DNA of 64,000 nucleotides from NCBI GenBank assembly GCA_051294375.1, contig JBJCIZ010000744.1, positions 500,264 through 564,263 of the forward strand, read 5' to 3'. Source of the DNA: Paraspadella gotoi (Eukaryota > Chaetognatha). Every line of letters begins with the position of its first letter. Within the stretch, counting starts at the first letter, position 1. The position numbers and the translations under genes are program-made. A model generated the notes under the pieces. The model did not search any database. It saw nothing but the letters and a program-made list of their open reading frames with translations, and was not told where the DNA came from. This document shows, piece after piece, positions 1 to 9,658 of the stretch.

Positions 1-120
1 TAATCAGTTTTAATTAATCAATTAAGTAAATAAATTAATCAATAATTAATTTAATTAGTATCAATCCGTCATCCGTGCCAATCTTAGCAAAAAGCTCCAA
101 TAACTCGTGATTGGCTGGTT

Positions 121-525
121 GGATTGGAAAGTTTTGTGTGTGAGTAGGAAAGTGTGTGATAAAGCTGGATATAAAGTTTCGATGGAATCGGTGTGAGTGG
201 AATTAGTTTAAATGGAAAAACATAAGTCGAATTTACTAAAATCTTTTTACTTATTTTAACCAATAAATACTTCTAATTAATCAATAATTTGGATGGAATA
301 GATTGAGTTGAAATTTTGTGTGTGGGTAGGAAAATGTGTGCGAAGGTCTTGATATAAAGTTTCAGTGGAAACGTAACCAGTGGAAATGAGTTTAAAATGA
401 AAAAAAATATGAAGTCACATTACTTGAATCTTTTTATTTTATTTTAACCCATGATAGAAAATTTTTGTGCAGCCGGTAGGAAAGTGAAGTGAAGAAGCTC
501 GGTAAAAAGTTTTGACGGAATGCAA
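121..525. repeat. Decayed tandem repeat, about 150-180 bp unit
   Basis: Three successive segments starting near 128, 310 and 458 share the same order of words: AAA(G)TTTTGTGTG, GTAGGAAA(G)TGTG, ATATAAAGTTTC and a GTGGAAA block. The third is shortened. Unit length is about 182 then 148 bp. It is AT-rich, with no coding potential on either strand. It may be the edge of a satellite or a repeated element lying further left. Confidence 0.6.
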
Positions 526-575
526 GTTGAAAAAAATTATGCAAGTTGAAAAAATGATGCAAGTTAAAAAAATCT
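521..575. repeat. Minisatellite, TGCAAGTTGAAAAAAAT-type unit
   Basis: Three to four copies of a roughly 19-bp unit built on GCAAGTTGAAAAAATGAT. The reverse complement of the same unit forms the longer array at 58389-58530, so the two loci share a repeat family. Confidence 0.6.
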
Positions 576-599
576 TAAAGCATAAGGCATCGTCGCTAT

Positions 600-1521
600 T
601 GCATAAAAAGAGAGAGAAGAGAAGAGACAAGAGAGCGTGAAGAGAGAGAGAGTGAGAGAGAAAGAGAGGAGTGAGAGAGGAGAGAGAGAGAAAGGAGACA
701 TAAAATAAAAAAATCTTAAAAAGAGCTCAAATCGAGCCAGAGAGCCCACTATCATAGAAAATCTAACTGAAAAAACCCGGGAAAAAAAACGAATGAATCA
801 TGCGAATAACGAATTATGATGTAATAGTAATTGATTAAGGGTAACTATAATTGATGATCGTAATAAGTAATTTATTGATGTAATCAGGAAATGATTATTC
901 GATCTCGATGATAATCAATTATTGAATGCGATGAATAGTCATTCCTGATGCGATGAATTGTCATTCATTGATAGCGATGATAGTCCAATAAAACAAAAAA
1001 TGCGTGAATCGAGCTGAAAGAGAGAGAAGAGAGACGAGAGAGAGAGAGAGAGAAAGAGAGACGAGAGAGAAAGAAAGAGATAAATCACGAAAATCTCGGA
1101 TGGAAAATATGGGATTTTTTTTTGTATTGAAAAAAAAGCGCGGAATAAATGGTAATAATAAAAAAATTTTAGAAGAAAAAAATAATCAAAATTTTCTCAA
1201 AAAAACAAACGATCACGCAGAGATCGGCAGAGAGGGACATGACACATCACAGAGAGCAAAAAGAGAGAGAGAGACAGCCCCTGCAGAGAAAAAAGAGAGA
1301 GAGAAAGAGCGAATATATAATAATTAAAGAGAGAGAGAGAGAGAACTCTACAGCCCCTTTACTCGTTAAAGAAATCAAGCAAGTACCCATGGCGCTGACG
1401 TAGCGTGGAGCTTTTCCTCTACCCAAGGACCCTCCCGGGTTTCGCACCCTGTTCGCCGGGCATCGTTTTTTAGCATTAAAGTGAAGCCAACATTATATCT
1501 AAATTTTTTTGTAAAAGAAAA

Positions 1522-1578
<57 letters not shown>

Positions 1579-1680
1579 AGCTGAGAGAGAAATCAGAAGA
1601 AGCAGTGACCGGAGAAAAAGAGAGAAGAGAGCGACAATATATTTAAAAGAAAGAGAGAGACGAGAGCGACATATAATTTA
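600..1680. repeat. GA-rich low-complexity region
   Basis: Purine tracts of (GA)n with interruptions occur at about 600-705, 1018-1085, 1244-1350 and a pure run at 1531-1574. Between them (780-1000) lies AT-rich DNA with loosely repeated GATGATAGTCATT-like words. The ORFs read through these tracts are only Arg/Glu or Ser/Leu low-complexity translations. I see no gene here. Confidence 0.7.
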
Positions 1681-2059
1681 AAACGTTTTGTTTTGTAAAT
1701 AAAACATACAAATACGAATATTGATATGAAAACATGAGAATTTTTAAAAGATCTTGAATCTTAGAACCATATATGAAATTTCCAACTCCCTTTGATAATC
1801 AAACACTTTCAGAAGCCATGATTGCAAAAAAAGCGGTGAACCGAAAGCTAAAACCGAAATCAAAATCGATAATAGAGGATATTTGATTTGGATAAAATGT
1901 AAACAAAAACATTTAATAACTGTCCTGACTCAAATTTTAAGGACATCGATGAGGACAAGCTGAATATTTAAATTATATTAATTAATTAAAATTAATTAAT
2001 TTAATTAATCTATTAATAATTAAATTAATTAATCTATTAATTATTAATTAATTGTACGG

Positions 2060-2085
2060 CAGATCCGACATTGTTTGCTCAAACT
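2060..2085. repeat. Terminus of a TIR-bearing repeat family
   Basis: CAGATCCGACATTGTTTGC followed by TCAAACT matches the reverse complement of 11649-11675 and both ends of the element at 58308-58555. Upstream 1975-2055 is almost pure TTAATTAA-type DNA. Homology with the second RPUSD4 copy begins just after this terminus, at about 2091. Confidence 0.55.
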
Positions 2086-2090
2086 TTGTT

Positions 2091-3537
2091 TTTGATTAAA
2101 GAGAGCTTTACAATTTTGCTGTTTTATCTTGCTATTCATTAGAACTGATAAACGATCACTTAGTATCATTCGGATTAATTTCGCTAGTAGTATAATTTAG
2201 GCTAGTCTGTCCTCATAACTAATCTCAGAATATGAGAAATGATTTTCGACATAACTGTATTCAACCAAAAAAACGAATGAAACATCTTGTTACAGAAAAT
2301 AATCAAGGCTATCACAGTCTAGTCCCACCGCTTAGCTCAGGAACGGTGAGATTCAATTGTTTTCATGATTTCTCGGAAATGAAAGGGCAAATTCGCCGAA
2401 ACGAAAAACGTTTTTGCCTTTGTTCAGTTCTGGAAGAACGATTGTCTTAGCGTGCAGCTGCAGTGGGACGTGACGGGCCAATGGCTGACGGGTTTTTAAA
2501 GCCTGTGGTGGGGGGAATGTTATAACGAAATGTTTTTTAAACAAGAATTCTTAATCTCACTATTTAATTTCCTTGGTTTAAAAAAAAAACTAATTGTATC
2601 ATATCGGGTTATCATATCATCATCGACAACAACTTCTCCTTGCTGAAGGGCGGAACCAGAAATTTTTTGCGGCTTCAAATCGTTGAGATTAGAATATTGT
2701 GGTCGCCGACGACGGGCGTGTTGAGCCCGTATGACAAATGTGCGCGGACTTGATGCTTGAATCCGGATTCGGGTTGAACTTCGATGAGGGAGCAGCCAAA
2801 GTTTTCGTCGAGGACCTCGTACTGCGGAAGAGAAATGGAGTTGGGGGGGGGTGTTTAGGAAGAAAAAAGAGAGTATTGGGGTTGGTCGCTTTACTTTCTC
2901 TCACCCTCGTCACGGCCTTGAAGCCGGTCTGGCGCGGAGGGGCGAGTCGCTTCAAGTCTTCCTCGTCAAGTTCGTCTCGACGAGTTGCGCGGCGAAAGTG
3001 TCGGCGGTCATGGCGTCGCGAAATGGCGCTACAGTCGTGCGGAACCCGGCGTTTCCCTATTCATTTTATAATTAATTAATAATAAGTATATCCGCCAATT
3101 CTCCTCTCGCCCTCCTCTCACCCGGAATTCCTTCAACGGGATCTCGATGGTTCCATGAGGCAGAGTGGTTTTCCTTTGCAGATCGCCAAGTAGACCTTGA
3201 GCGCGGTCGAGTGGCGAAAGGCGCTTGACCCTCTGCGTGACGACGTCCGAGGCGGACAAGAGGAGAACTCCGGTGACTTCCCGGTCCAATCGGTGGAGAG
3301 GGTCAGCTTGGAATGACCCAAGGCTTCGGCCAGTTTTGGAAGGACATCGTCGACCGAGAGGCGGACGCCTGGACCGCCCTGGCAGGCGAGTCCATAGGGT
3401 TTGTCCAGTCCGACCAAGCCGAAGTGGTTGAAGACGACTCGCCGGCGGAGGAGCTCGAGAAGGTGATCCTCGAAGCCCACGTTAGATCCGCCACGAGGTC
3501 TTTGTATTTTCTACGGGAAGAGTGGCGTGGGAAGAGA
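2091..3537 (-). pseudogene. Partial, frame-broken second copy of RPUSD4-like gene
   Basis: This segment is collinear with 9437-10883 and contains the equivalents of exons 2-5 of the RPUSD4-like gene. Exon 1 is absent. I counted about 18 differences from the intact copy. Nearly all are single-base gains or losses, mostly in homopolymers, and I saw almost no clear substitutions. Several shift the frame, for example inside exon 2 near 3172, 3207 and 3216, and in the last exon near 2362 and 2405. That pattern fits sequencing error in an unpolished contig end better than evolutionary decay. A recent duplicate or the other haplotype are alternatives. Its flanks differ from the intact copy: a TIR-family end on the left and the DIRS element on the right. 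Confidence 0.8.
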
Positions 3538-3588
3538 GAATCTGTAATTCTGAATGGAATTATGATTCTTATCGAAACCCCCCCACAT
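3538..3588 (+). repeat. Left inverted terminal repeat of DIRS-like element
   Basis: Starts GAATCTGTAATTCTGAATGG and runs to CCCCCCCACATT. The reverse complement is found at 7771-7821 with only a few single-base length differences. Homology to the unoccupied RPUSD4 intron (10866-10886) stops exactly here, so this is the insertion edge. Confidence 0.8.
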
Positions 3589-3739
3589 TAGCCTTTTGTC
3601 TCTCCAAAAAGGCGAGACACCGCGCTGTGACCAGACATGTGAAACAGAAACAAAAGTCAAACGAAAAAATACTCTCCCGGCCTCAGCGGCAGCAGAGCTG
3701 CTGCAGGGCCCAGTCCCGACGCTGCATCACTCTGTCGAA

Positions 3740-4560
3740 GTGCTGCTGAGCCGGGGGAGCGTCACTAGTCCGGAAAACGCCAAAACGAAGCGCCCCATGA
3801 GACGTCCCTGCAGTAAAACCGGAAAGAAGGTCTGATCTCCGGACCAGTCTCCGGCCCTGAGAAGGACGCCGAGATCGACGCCGCGGGCGAAGGCTTCCGG
3901 AGACCGCCATGGCACGAGTAGATCCTGGCGGAGCGTCGACATTCGCCTCAAAAAGAGCGCCTTTAGGATCGCCGCAAACCGTTGAGGCGAAAACGGAGTA
4001 AAGGGCGGCGAAGGGGCGCAGAAAAGGAAAACGTGAGACGGCGCTAAACATTCGCGGACTCGGAAGCCACTCCTCAGAGCGCAATGGGCAACGCGATGAC
4101 GCCGGCAGGGCGTCCACCCTGAAGGACGGGCCCATGTGCCCAACGCGATCTGTCTTGGAAAGCTTGGACGAAACAAAACGCCCATGATCCGCGGCGAGCG
4201 AGCAGTGGGCCTTGATCACACTTGAGCGAAACTATCTCCGACGGCCTCTGGCCGAAAGCGAGTGCCAAAAGAAAAAAGAGAGAGAGCGCCGAAGAACGTG
4301 AGCGGGAGACGGCGGGGAGGGCGAAGTCCAAAACGCGTAGAACCAACGCCGCATCCCACGGAGGAAAACATCCGGCGAGTAGGGGGACTTCCGCTCGAAA
4401 GTCCCCTTGAGAAAACGTCGGACACGAGGGGGTGTTCCCCACCGAGTACGAACCCCTGTGCCGCAAGGTGGCCGAAATCGCTGGAGCGGTGAAGGTTCAC
4501 CGTGCTGTACGACAAGCCTAACCCAACGAGATGGGCTAGGTACTCCCCAACATCCTTCAG
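3740..4560 (-). pseudogene. DIRS tyrosine recombinase (broken)
   Basis: The N-terminal part reads STRDRYARAWTSFCSFLQ (about 4560-4640), typical of the DNA-binding start of DIRS recombinases. The catalytic Arg box FGQRPSEI lies near 4235-4260. The C-terminal LRAGDWSGDQTFF box, followed by the RFY-type tyrosine segment, lies near 3810-3860. At least two frame changes separate these blocks. The enzyme would integrate circular cDNA without target-site duplication, but this copy cannot make a full protein as sequenced. Confidence 0.7.
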
Positions 4561-6250
4561 AGACGCATCAAGTCCTCGAACTTCTTACATTGAAGGAAAG
4601 AGCAGAAGGAGGTCCAGGCTCGAGCGTAACGATCTCGCGTCGAGCCTCTCCAGCTGTCGGCGATGATGTCGAAAGGCCGAGTCGCTGAGGTCGTCGAGGT
4701 CGTTCGCGCCGCCGAAAATCTGCCAAACGACCAGCTTGAGACGGTCGGCTTGCGCGGCGGAGATCCTGTGCTGAGGTCGATGACGGCGTCCTCCGGGACC
4801 GGAAGGCGTCGAGCCTCCAGAATCTTCAGGTTCAACAACGACGGAATCACTTCTGGGCTGACCAGAAAGGGGCGATCCAGAAGGAAGATCCCCGACGACT
4901 CCTCCAGCTTCCGGATGACGCTCGGGAGGAGAGGCAGGTGGAGGAAAGAGAAATGCCCGATCGAAGATCCAAATCTGGGCGAGGGCGTCCACACTCCGTT
5001 GGCGCTCCGCCTTTCCGAGAGAAGAAACGGCGCACCTGCGTCGAGTCCTTCGTCGCAAAAGATCGATGGAGGGAGTGCCGAAAGGTCTCGCAGATCTGAC
5101 GGAAGATCCGTGGAAGGAGATGCCCAATCCGCAACTAGGCGTCCCCTCGACGCCGCATCCGTCACCAAGTTCTCCTCTGACGACAGGTGACTCCCGGGTG
5201 ATACAGATCCCCAGGGTATGGGCGATCAGCAGAGACTCCCGGACAACCTCGTGTAGCTCCGTTCGAACGGCTGCACGTGCGCTGGAGACAGAGCAACGAC
5301 ACCAGCTGGTCGGGCCTACCAAAGGAGATTCGTATTTCTCAGAGAGCTGCCGAATCGAGAGAGGAAGATCTTCAAACACCATGAACTCCTTCACATTGAT
5401 ATGGTGATGGACATCTGCAGCCTCCCAGGTCCCCTGTGAAGCTCTCCCTGGGAAAAGGATGCCCCAACCCTCCTGCGAGGCATCCGTCGTCACTACGTGG
5501 GCGCAATCTTCTGGGGCAGATCGCCCACCGGCGCGACGCAGTCCTCCAGGCGAAGGCGACTGAACCACTCTAGCTCCTCCCGCGCTGAAGCGTCTAACAG
5601 CGGTTGGGGCGGATCGAGATCTTCTCGGAGTGTAGACGCGGTTGACGTTCCTTTGAATCCGGGCGGAGTGGCAACGGAGAAGCGGAACTGCGAGCCGTGG
5701 CCGCCGTGGCGTGTTCCGAAAACTGAAGGACTAAACGCGCCGGCGGGAGAGACGACGAGAGGAGTGAAGTCGCTAAACTCCGGATCGATTCCAACTTGGC
5801 GGCGGAAGCGAGATCTGATGAAGCTGACCGTCCCAATGAAAACGAGGAAATCGAAGGACTGATAGGAGTCAGGCTCGAACTTTCCCGGTGGAGAATGAAA
5901 CCCGCCTCCAAGAGCAGTTGGACCGCCTTCAACGTCGCTTGGTGACACTCCTCTTCGATGAGCCCAGGATGAGGATTCGTCGATATAGAAGAGACAACGA
6001 TGCCTCTCTGCCTCAGCCATTGACTAGCGGGCGGTTTGTCTTCATGAAGAGCCACGGGCCCGTCGCCAAACCGAAGGGAAGAACCTTGTACTGAAGATCC
6101 GACCCTTCCAAATGAATCGTACAAAACTTTCGATGCTCCTCGTTGAAGCGGAAGGGGGAGATAAGCGTCGCGCTAGGTCGATTGAGGCGCCCCAATCTCC
6201 CCGTCGAAACATCTTCCTGATGTCCTTGACCCCTTCCAAGCGGAAAACGG
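4560..6250 (-). pseudogene. DIRS reverse transcriptase / RNase H (broken)
   Basis: RT palm blocks are found near 6250-5980: SIDLA, the FRFNEEHRKF region, VLPFGLATGP and WLRQRGIVV followed by a YIDE/YRR segment where YxDD is expected. RNase H starts near 5490 with TTDASQEGWG and continues with INVKEF. The following DAASRGRLVADW and IDLL plus VDALAQIWIFDRAFLF blocks are characteristic of DIRS polyproteins. The blocks alternate among three frames. Confidence 0.7.
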
Positions 6251-6279
6251 AGGTGGGAGAGAAAAGCGGCGTTGAGAGC

Positions 6280-7400
6280 TCAGGTTTGAGAATGGCCTCC
6301 ACCTCCATTCCTTCTTCGGTACAAGGAAGAACCTGGAGTAAAAAACCCGGAGAGGCCTCTACCTCCTCGATCGCACCCTTTCTCCAAGGCGGCGGAGATT
6401 TCCGTGCCGACCGCGTCGTCCCCTTCGCCGAAAGATGGCGTTGCGTCGGCAGGACGAGGAAGACGGTTGGGATCGCCTCCGATCGCGATCTGAAGCCCGA
6501 AATGTTCGTCAAAATTGGAGGGGTCGGCCCGACCTGACGAAATCCGATCTTGAAGAGGGCCTGCAGCGGACGAGGCGGGACTGCATCGGCAGAGAAACCC
6601 GTATTTCGCAGGCTTGGCTCCCCTGTCCTGCCCGTTTCCCGACTCTGGACGAGTAAGGCTTCTTGCCGCTCTTCCGCGGCTTGAAGTTGGACTTCGACGC
6701 TTTTGAAACCTTGACGACGTTATCAAAGAAAGCGAGGGGTGCGGCGGATCGATAAGGCGGCGTTGACCGCTGACGAACTTGATCCGAGCGATTTCCGAAG
6801 AAAAACCTCTCGGTGGGAGCGGCGTCCTGCAGCGCCCCACGCAGATCGGACGGCGCCTTCGACAAAACCGAACGTCGAACTTCCAAAAGCGCAGCGTTAA
6901 ACGCGGTTGCCTGGATGGACGAATATCGCGTAGGGGGGGGGGGCGAAGCCGCGAGGGGATCGCTCCACCACCTGATCTGCTGAAATACCCGCCTTGATGG
7001 CGTCCGACAAAAGGCGTAGCTCGTCGGCGACAAAAAGAGCGGCGTGACCCGACGCGCCCGCCTCCTGCATCGTGCGTAAATGTTGACGGTAGACAGGATA
7101 ACTGGTGTAGATAGCCGCTTTCGGAAGGCGGATCAACACCCGTCGTGATCTGGAAGTGGAAACGACGCCGGTGAGGCGTGGTCCACCCAACACGAAGGCG
7201 CGAGGTTTGCGGAGGTTTGTGCGAGACTCCAGCTTCTCGCCAACTCCCTGACTCCGAGACGTGGACGAAGCGAACGCATTTGCTTCGAAACTCCATCAGA
7301 CGGCGACGCCGCTCCTTGGCGGCGGGCTGCAAGGCGTAGAAAGGCCGATCGACGTCTGGGTCGGACCTCACCTCTCCATCTCCCGATGAGGTGTGTCCAG
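6280..7400 (-). pseudogene. Probable DIRS gag-like region (broken)
   Basis: GC-rich, open in overlapping frames (longest 6280-7371), and placed upstream of RT in the direction of transcription, as gag is in DIRS elements. I see no zinc knuckle and no motif I can name, so the assignment rests on position only. Confidence 0.4.
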
Positions 7401-7770
7401 TCCCGGAGCTGGTGGCGACGCCGTGTGCCGTCCAGCGGCGAAGGCGAAGCGTTGCGTCTAGAGGCCGAGGCAGGAGCCCGTGGGCGGACTGCTCTCTGGA
7501 AGCGAAGGACTCGTCAAGGACCAGCGGCGAAGGGAAAGGCGGAAGTGAAGTCGTCCCGTTCGATAAGAATCACATAACGTAAGCAAAACGAGAAAAAATA
7601 GATTACATATCAAATCGAGGAAACCCCCCCCCCTTCTTTCTCTCTATCCACAAATATCCAGCAAAAAAGAAAATATTTGAAACTAAACACACACAGAAAA
7701 AACGGAAACCGAACCACACCCGCCGAGACCACCCACCCAACCCGGAGGCGAAAGGGGCGGCGGGCGGGAG

Positions 7771-7821
7771 AATGTGGGGGGTTTCGATAAAGAATCATAA
7801 TTCATTCAGAATTACAGATTC
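7771..7821 (-). repeat. Right inverted terminal repeat of DIRS-like element
   Basis: Reverse complement of 3538-3588. Just outside it, 7836-7853 repeats CCCCCCCCACATTAGCCT in the same orientation as the left terminus. This could be part of the internal complementary or extended terminal arrangement of DIRS elements, or a second nested end. Confidence 0.75.
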
Positions 7822-8537
7822 TCCTATTCTTAAAACCCCCCCCACATTAGCCTCAGTAAACGAGAAAAAAACGCGTGCGTGTGAACAAAAATATAAAAAA
7901 ATAAAAAACGAAAGAAAGAAAAAAAAGAGAAACAAAAATTTGATGGAGGGGCAAATAAAAGAATTTTGCAAACGAACTTCGAATAAAAGAACATCCCACA
8001 TTAACGCTCCCGGCGAAATCTTTCCATCTCCTGGCGAGCCGAATCCCGCCATTTCCTTGAAAAAAACCCGTTGAGGGCGGTCCTTCAAAAAATACTTTTT
8101 CCAGGCCTCCAGCCGTTTGCGCACGCCTCCCAGGGGCTGCGTGTAGGCTGTCCACCCCCCGAACCACACCCCTGGTGCCGGGTTGCGGCGCCCCTGCGCG
8201 CGCGGCCCGAGGCGCCGTAACCGAGGTAACGGAAACAGCGCCTAAAGCAGAGAGGGGTGGAGAGAAACACCGACCGGGGCGCGAGGCATCTGGCGACGCA
8301 GTGCGCCCACGTGAATCTCAGGGTCCTCAAACCCTTGTCGAAACCGAAGATTTCGTCGGAACTGCGATCGCGCGATCCTTCTCGAGATTAATCGCGCGAA
8401 TTCTTACGATCGTCGAAATAAAACCAAAGAGACGAGCGTGAAAGTTCAAAATTCGATATGGAAAAGAATAATATCGAAGGAAAGGCCCAGCCGATAATAA
8501 TCGAAAAAAAGCGCTAAAAATAAATCGAAAGCGACTG
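7822..8537. other. Unassigned sequence between DIRS element and gap
   Basis: AT-rich to about 7990, then GC-rich (8000-8450) with no convincing long frame, signature or splice structure. It does not match the RPUSD4 intron on the middle contig. It may be more of the inserted element or the contig's own end. Confidence 0.4.
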
Positions 8538-8562
8538 NNNNNNNNNNNNNNNNNNNNNNNNN
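8538..8562. other. Scaffold gap (25 N)
   Basis: Exactly 25 N. The same gap length occurs at 60641-60665, so it is a fixed-size scaffolding join and not a measured distance. Confidence 0.97.
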
Positions 8563-9430
8563 TTCCCATTAAAATTTGAATTTGGTCGGCTACCGCTATT
8601 CAAAGCATGTCAACAAATAAATTCCTTTTTTTCTCTCTTTTTACTGGTTTAAATTTCACTTTTAGTCTTTAGTACTTTCGCGAATGTAATTTCTATTCTG
8701 TTATTTTTGCTCGAGGTTTTTGACGGAATTTTTTTTATTTTTTATAAACATTCAGTAAATGCGAGCAAGAGGTCTTTTTTTAAAAGTTATTCGAAAAAAA
8801 GTTTAAAAAATAAGTTACAAGTTTAAAAATTATATTTATTATAAGATGAATTGCTTGTACAAATTTAATTTTAAGAAATGATTATGAAAGACCTAGTAAA
8901 CACCTATAGTTTAGGCTATACAGGTTGCAAGGCCTGAAACTGGATGACACGTAATTAAGTATAAAAAGGCTAACACAGCGAGCTTCTACGAGCAGAAAAA
9001 CGCTAATAGAAAGAAGTGATGAAATTGAAAAACAATTACGAAGGTTTGATTAACGCGAAATTTGAAATCACAGTAGCAAAGATGAAATTATATCAACGAT
9101 AACAAATCTATTTGGATATATGTCCAAGTTTATCAATTTCTATAGTTTCTGTACATACTATATATACATGATCATGAAGTTAATGTACAATTTTTATTTG
9201 TAATTGTGATTGTCTAGTTTGTGTTTCTTGATTTTTATTATTTTCCATTATGTTCGACTTTTGAATTGTCCACACCTTCGATACCTCACATATTCATCTT
9301 AATAACTGAACTTCAATTTTCTATTACTATATTTTTTTAAATAAATCTATCGAAAAAAAATGGTTTGTGTTCTAACAGTAAAAAAAAGCTGTGAAAGAAA
9401 AGGGTTGGCCAACTTTATCTAATCAACGGT
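8563..9430. other. AT-rich spacer, no gene seen
   Basis: Start of the middle contig, downstream of the RPUSD4-like gene. It is AT-rich, without coding-like frames. An AAAAAAA/TTTTTTT-rich stretch runs around 9300-9440. I recognise no RNA gene or repeat other than homopolymers. Confidence 0.5.
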
Positions 9431-9658
9431 GACTTTTTTTGATTAAAGAGAGCTTTACCAATTTGCTGTTTTATCTTGCTATTCATTAGAACTGATAAAC
9501 GATCACTTAGTATCATTCGGATTAATTTGCTAGTAGTATAATTTAGGCTAGTCTGTCCTCATAACTAATCTCAGAATATGAGAAATGATTTTCGACATAA
9601 CTGTATTCAACCAAAAAAAACGAATGAAACATCTTGTTACAGAAAATAATCAAGGCTA

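Larger units (their letters stand above)
3538..7821 (-). mobile_element. DIRS-type tyrosine-recombinase retrotransposon, degenerate
   Basis: About 4.3 kb bounded by inverted repeats (3538-3588 and 7771-7821). Inside, on the minus strand and in order, lie a gag-like region (about 7400-6280), reverse transcriptase (about 6250-5600), RNase H (about 5570-4950) and a tyrosine recombinase (about 4560-3740). Protein signatures are spread over all three frames, so the copy carries many indels. They include VLPFGLATGP and WLRQRG (RT), TTDASQEGWG and INVKEF (RNase H), VDALAQIWIF (DIRS-typical linker), FGQRPSEI (recombinase Arg box) and LRAGDWSGDQTFF (recombinase C-terminal box). RT plus RNase H plus tyrosine recombinase with inverted ends, and no integrase or protease, defines the DIRS order. 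Whether the indels are real decay or contig error cannot be told here. Confidence 0.8.

Noticed and set aside
2091-3537. A second, independent RPUSD4-like gene
   Set aside because: No exon 1, several frame breaks, and differences from the intact copy that are almost only single-base indels. I treat it as redundant assembly.
7386-7582. Small plus-strand genes in the DIRS region
   Set aside because: GC-rich shadows with no signature. The element's conserved blocks are all on the minus strand.
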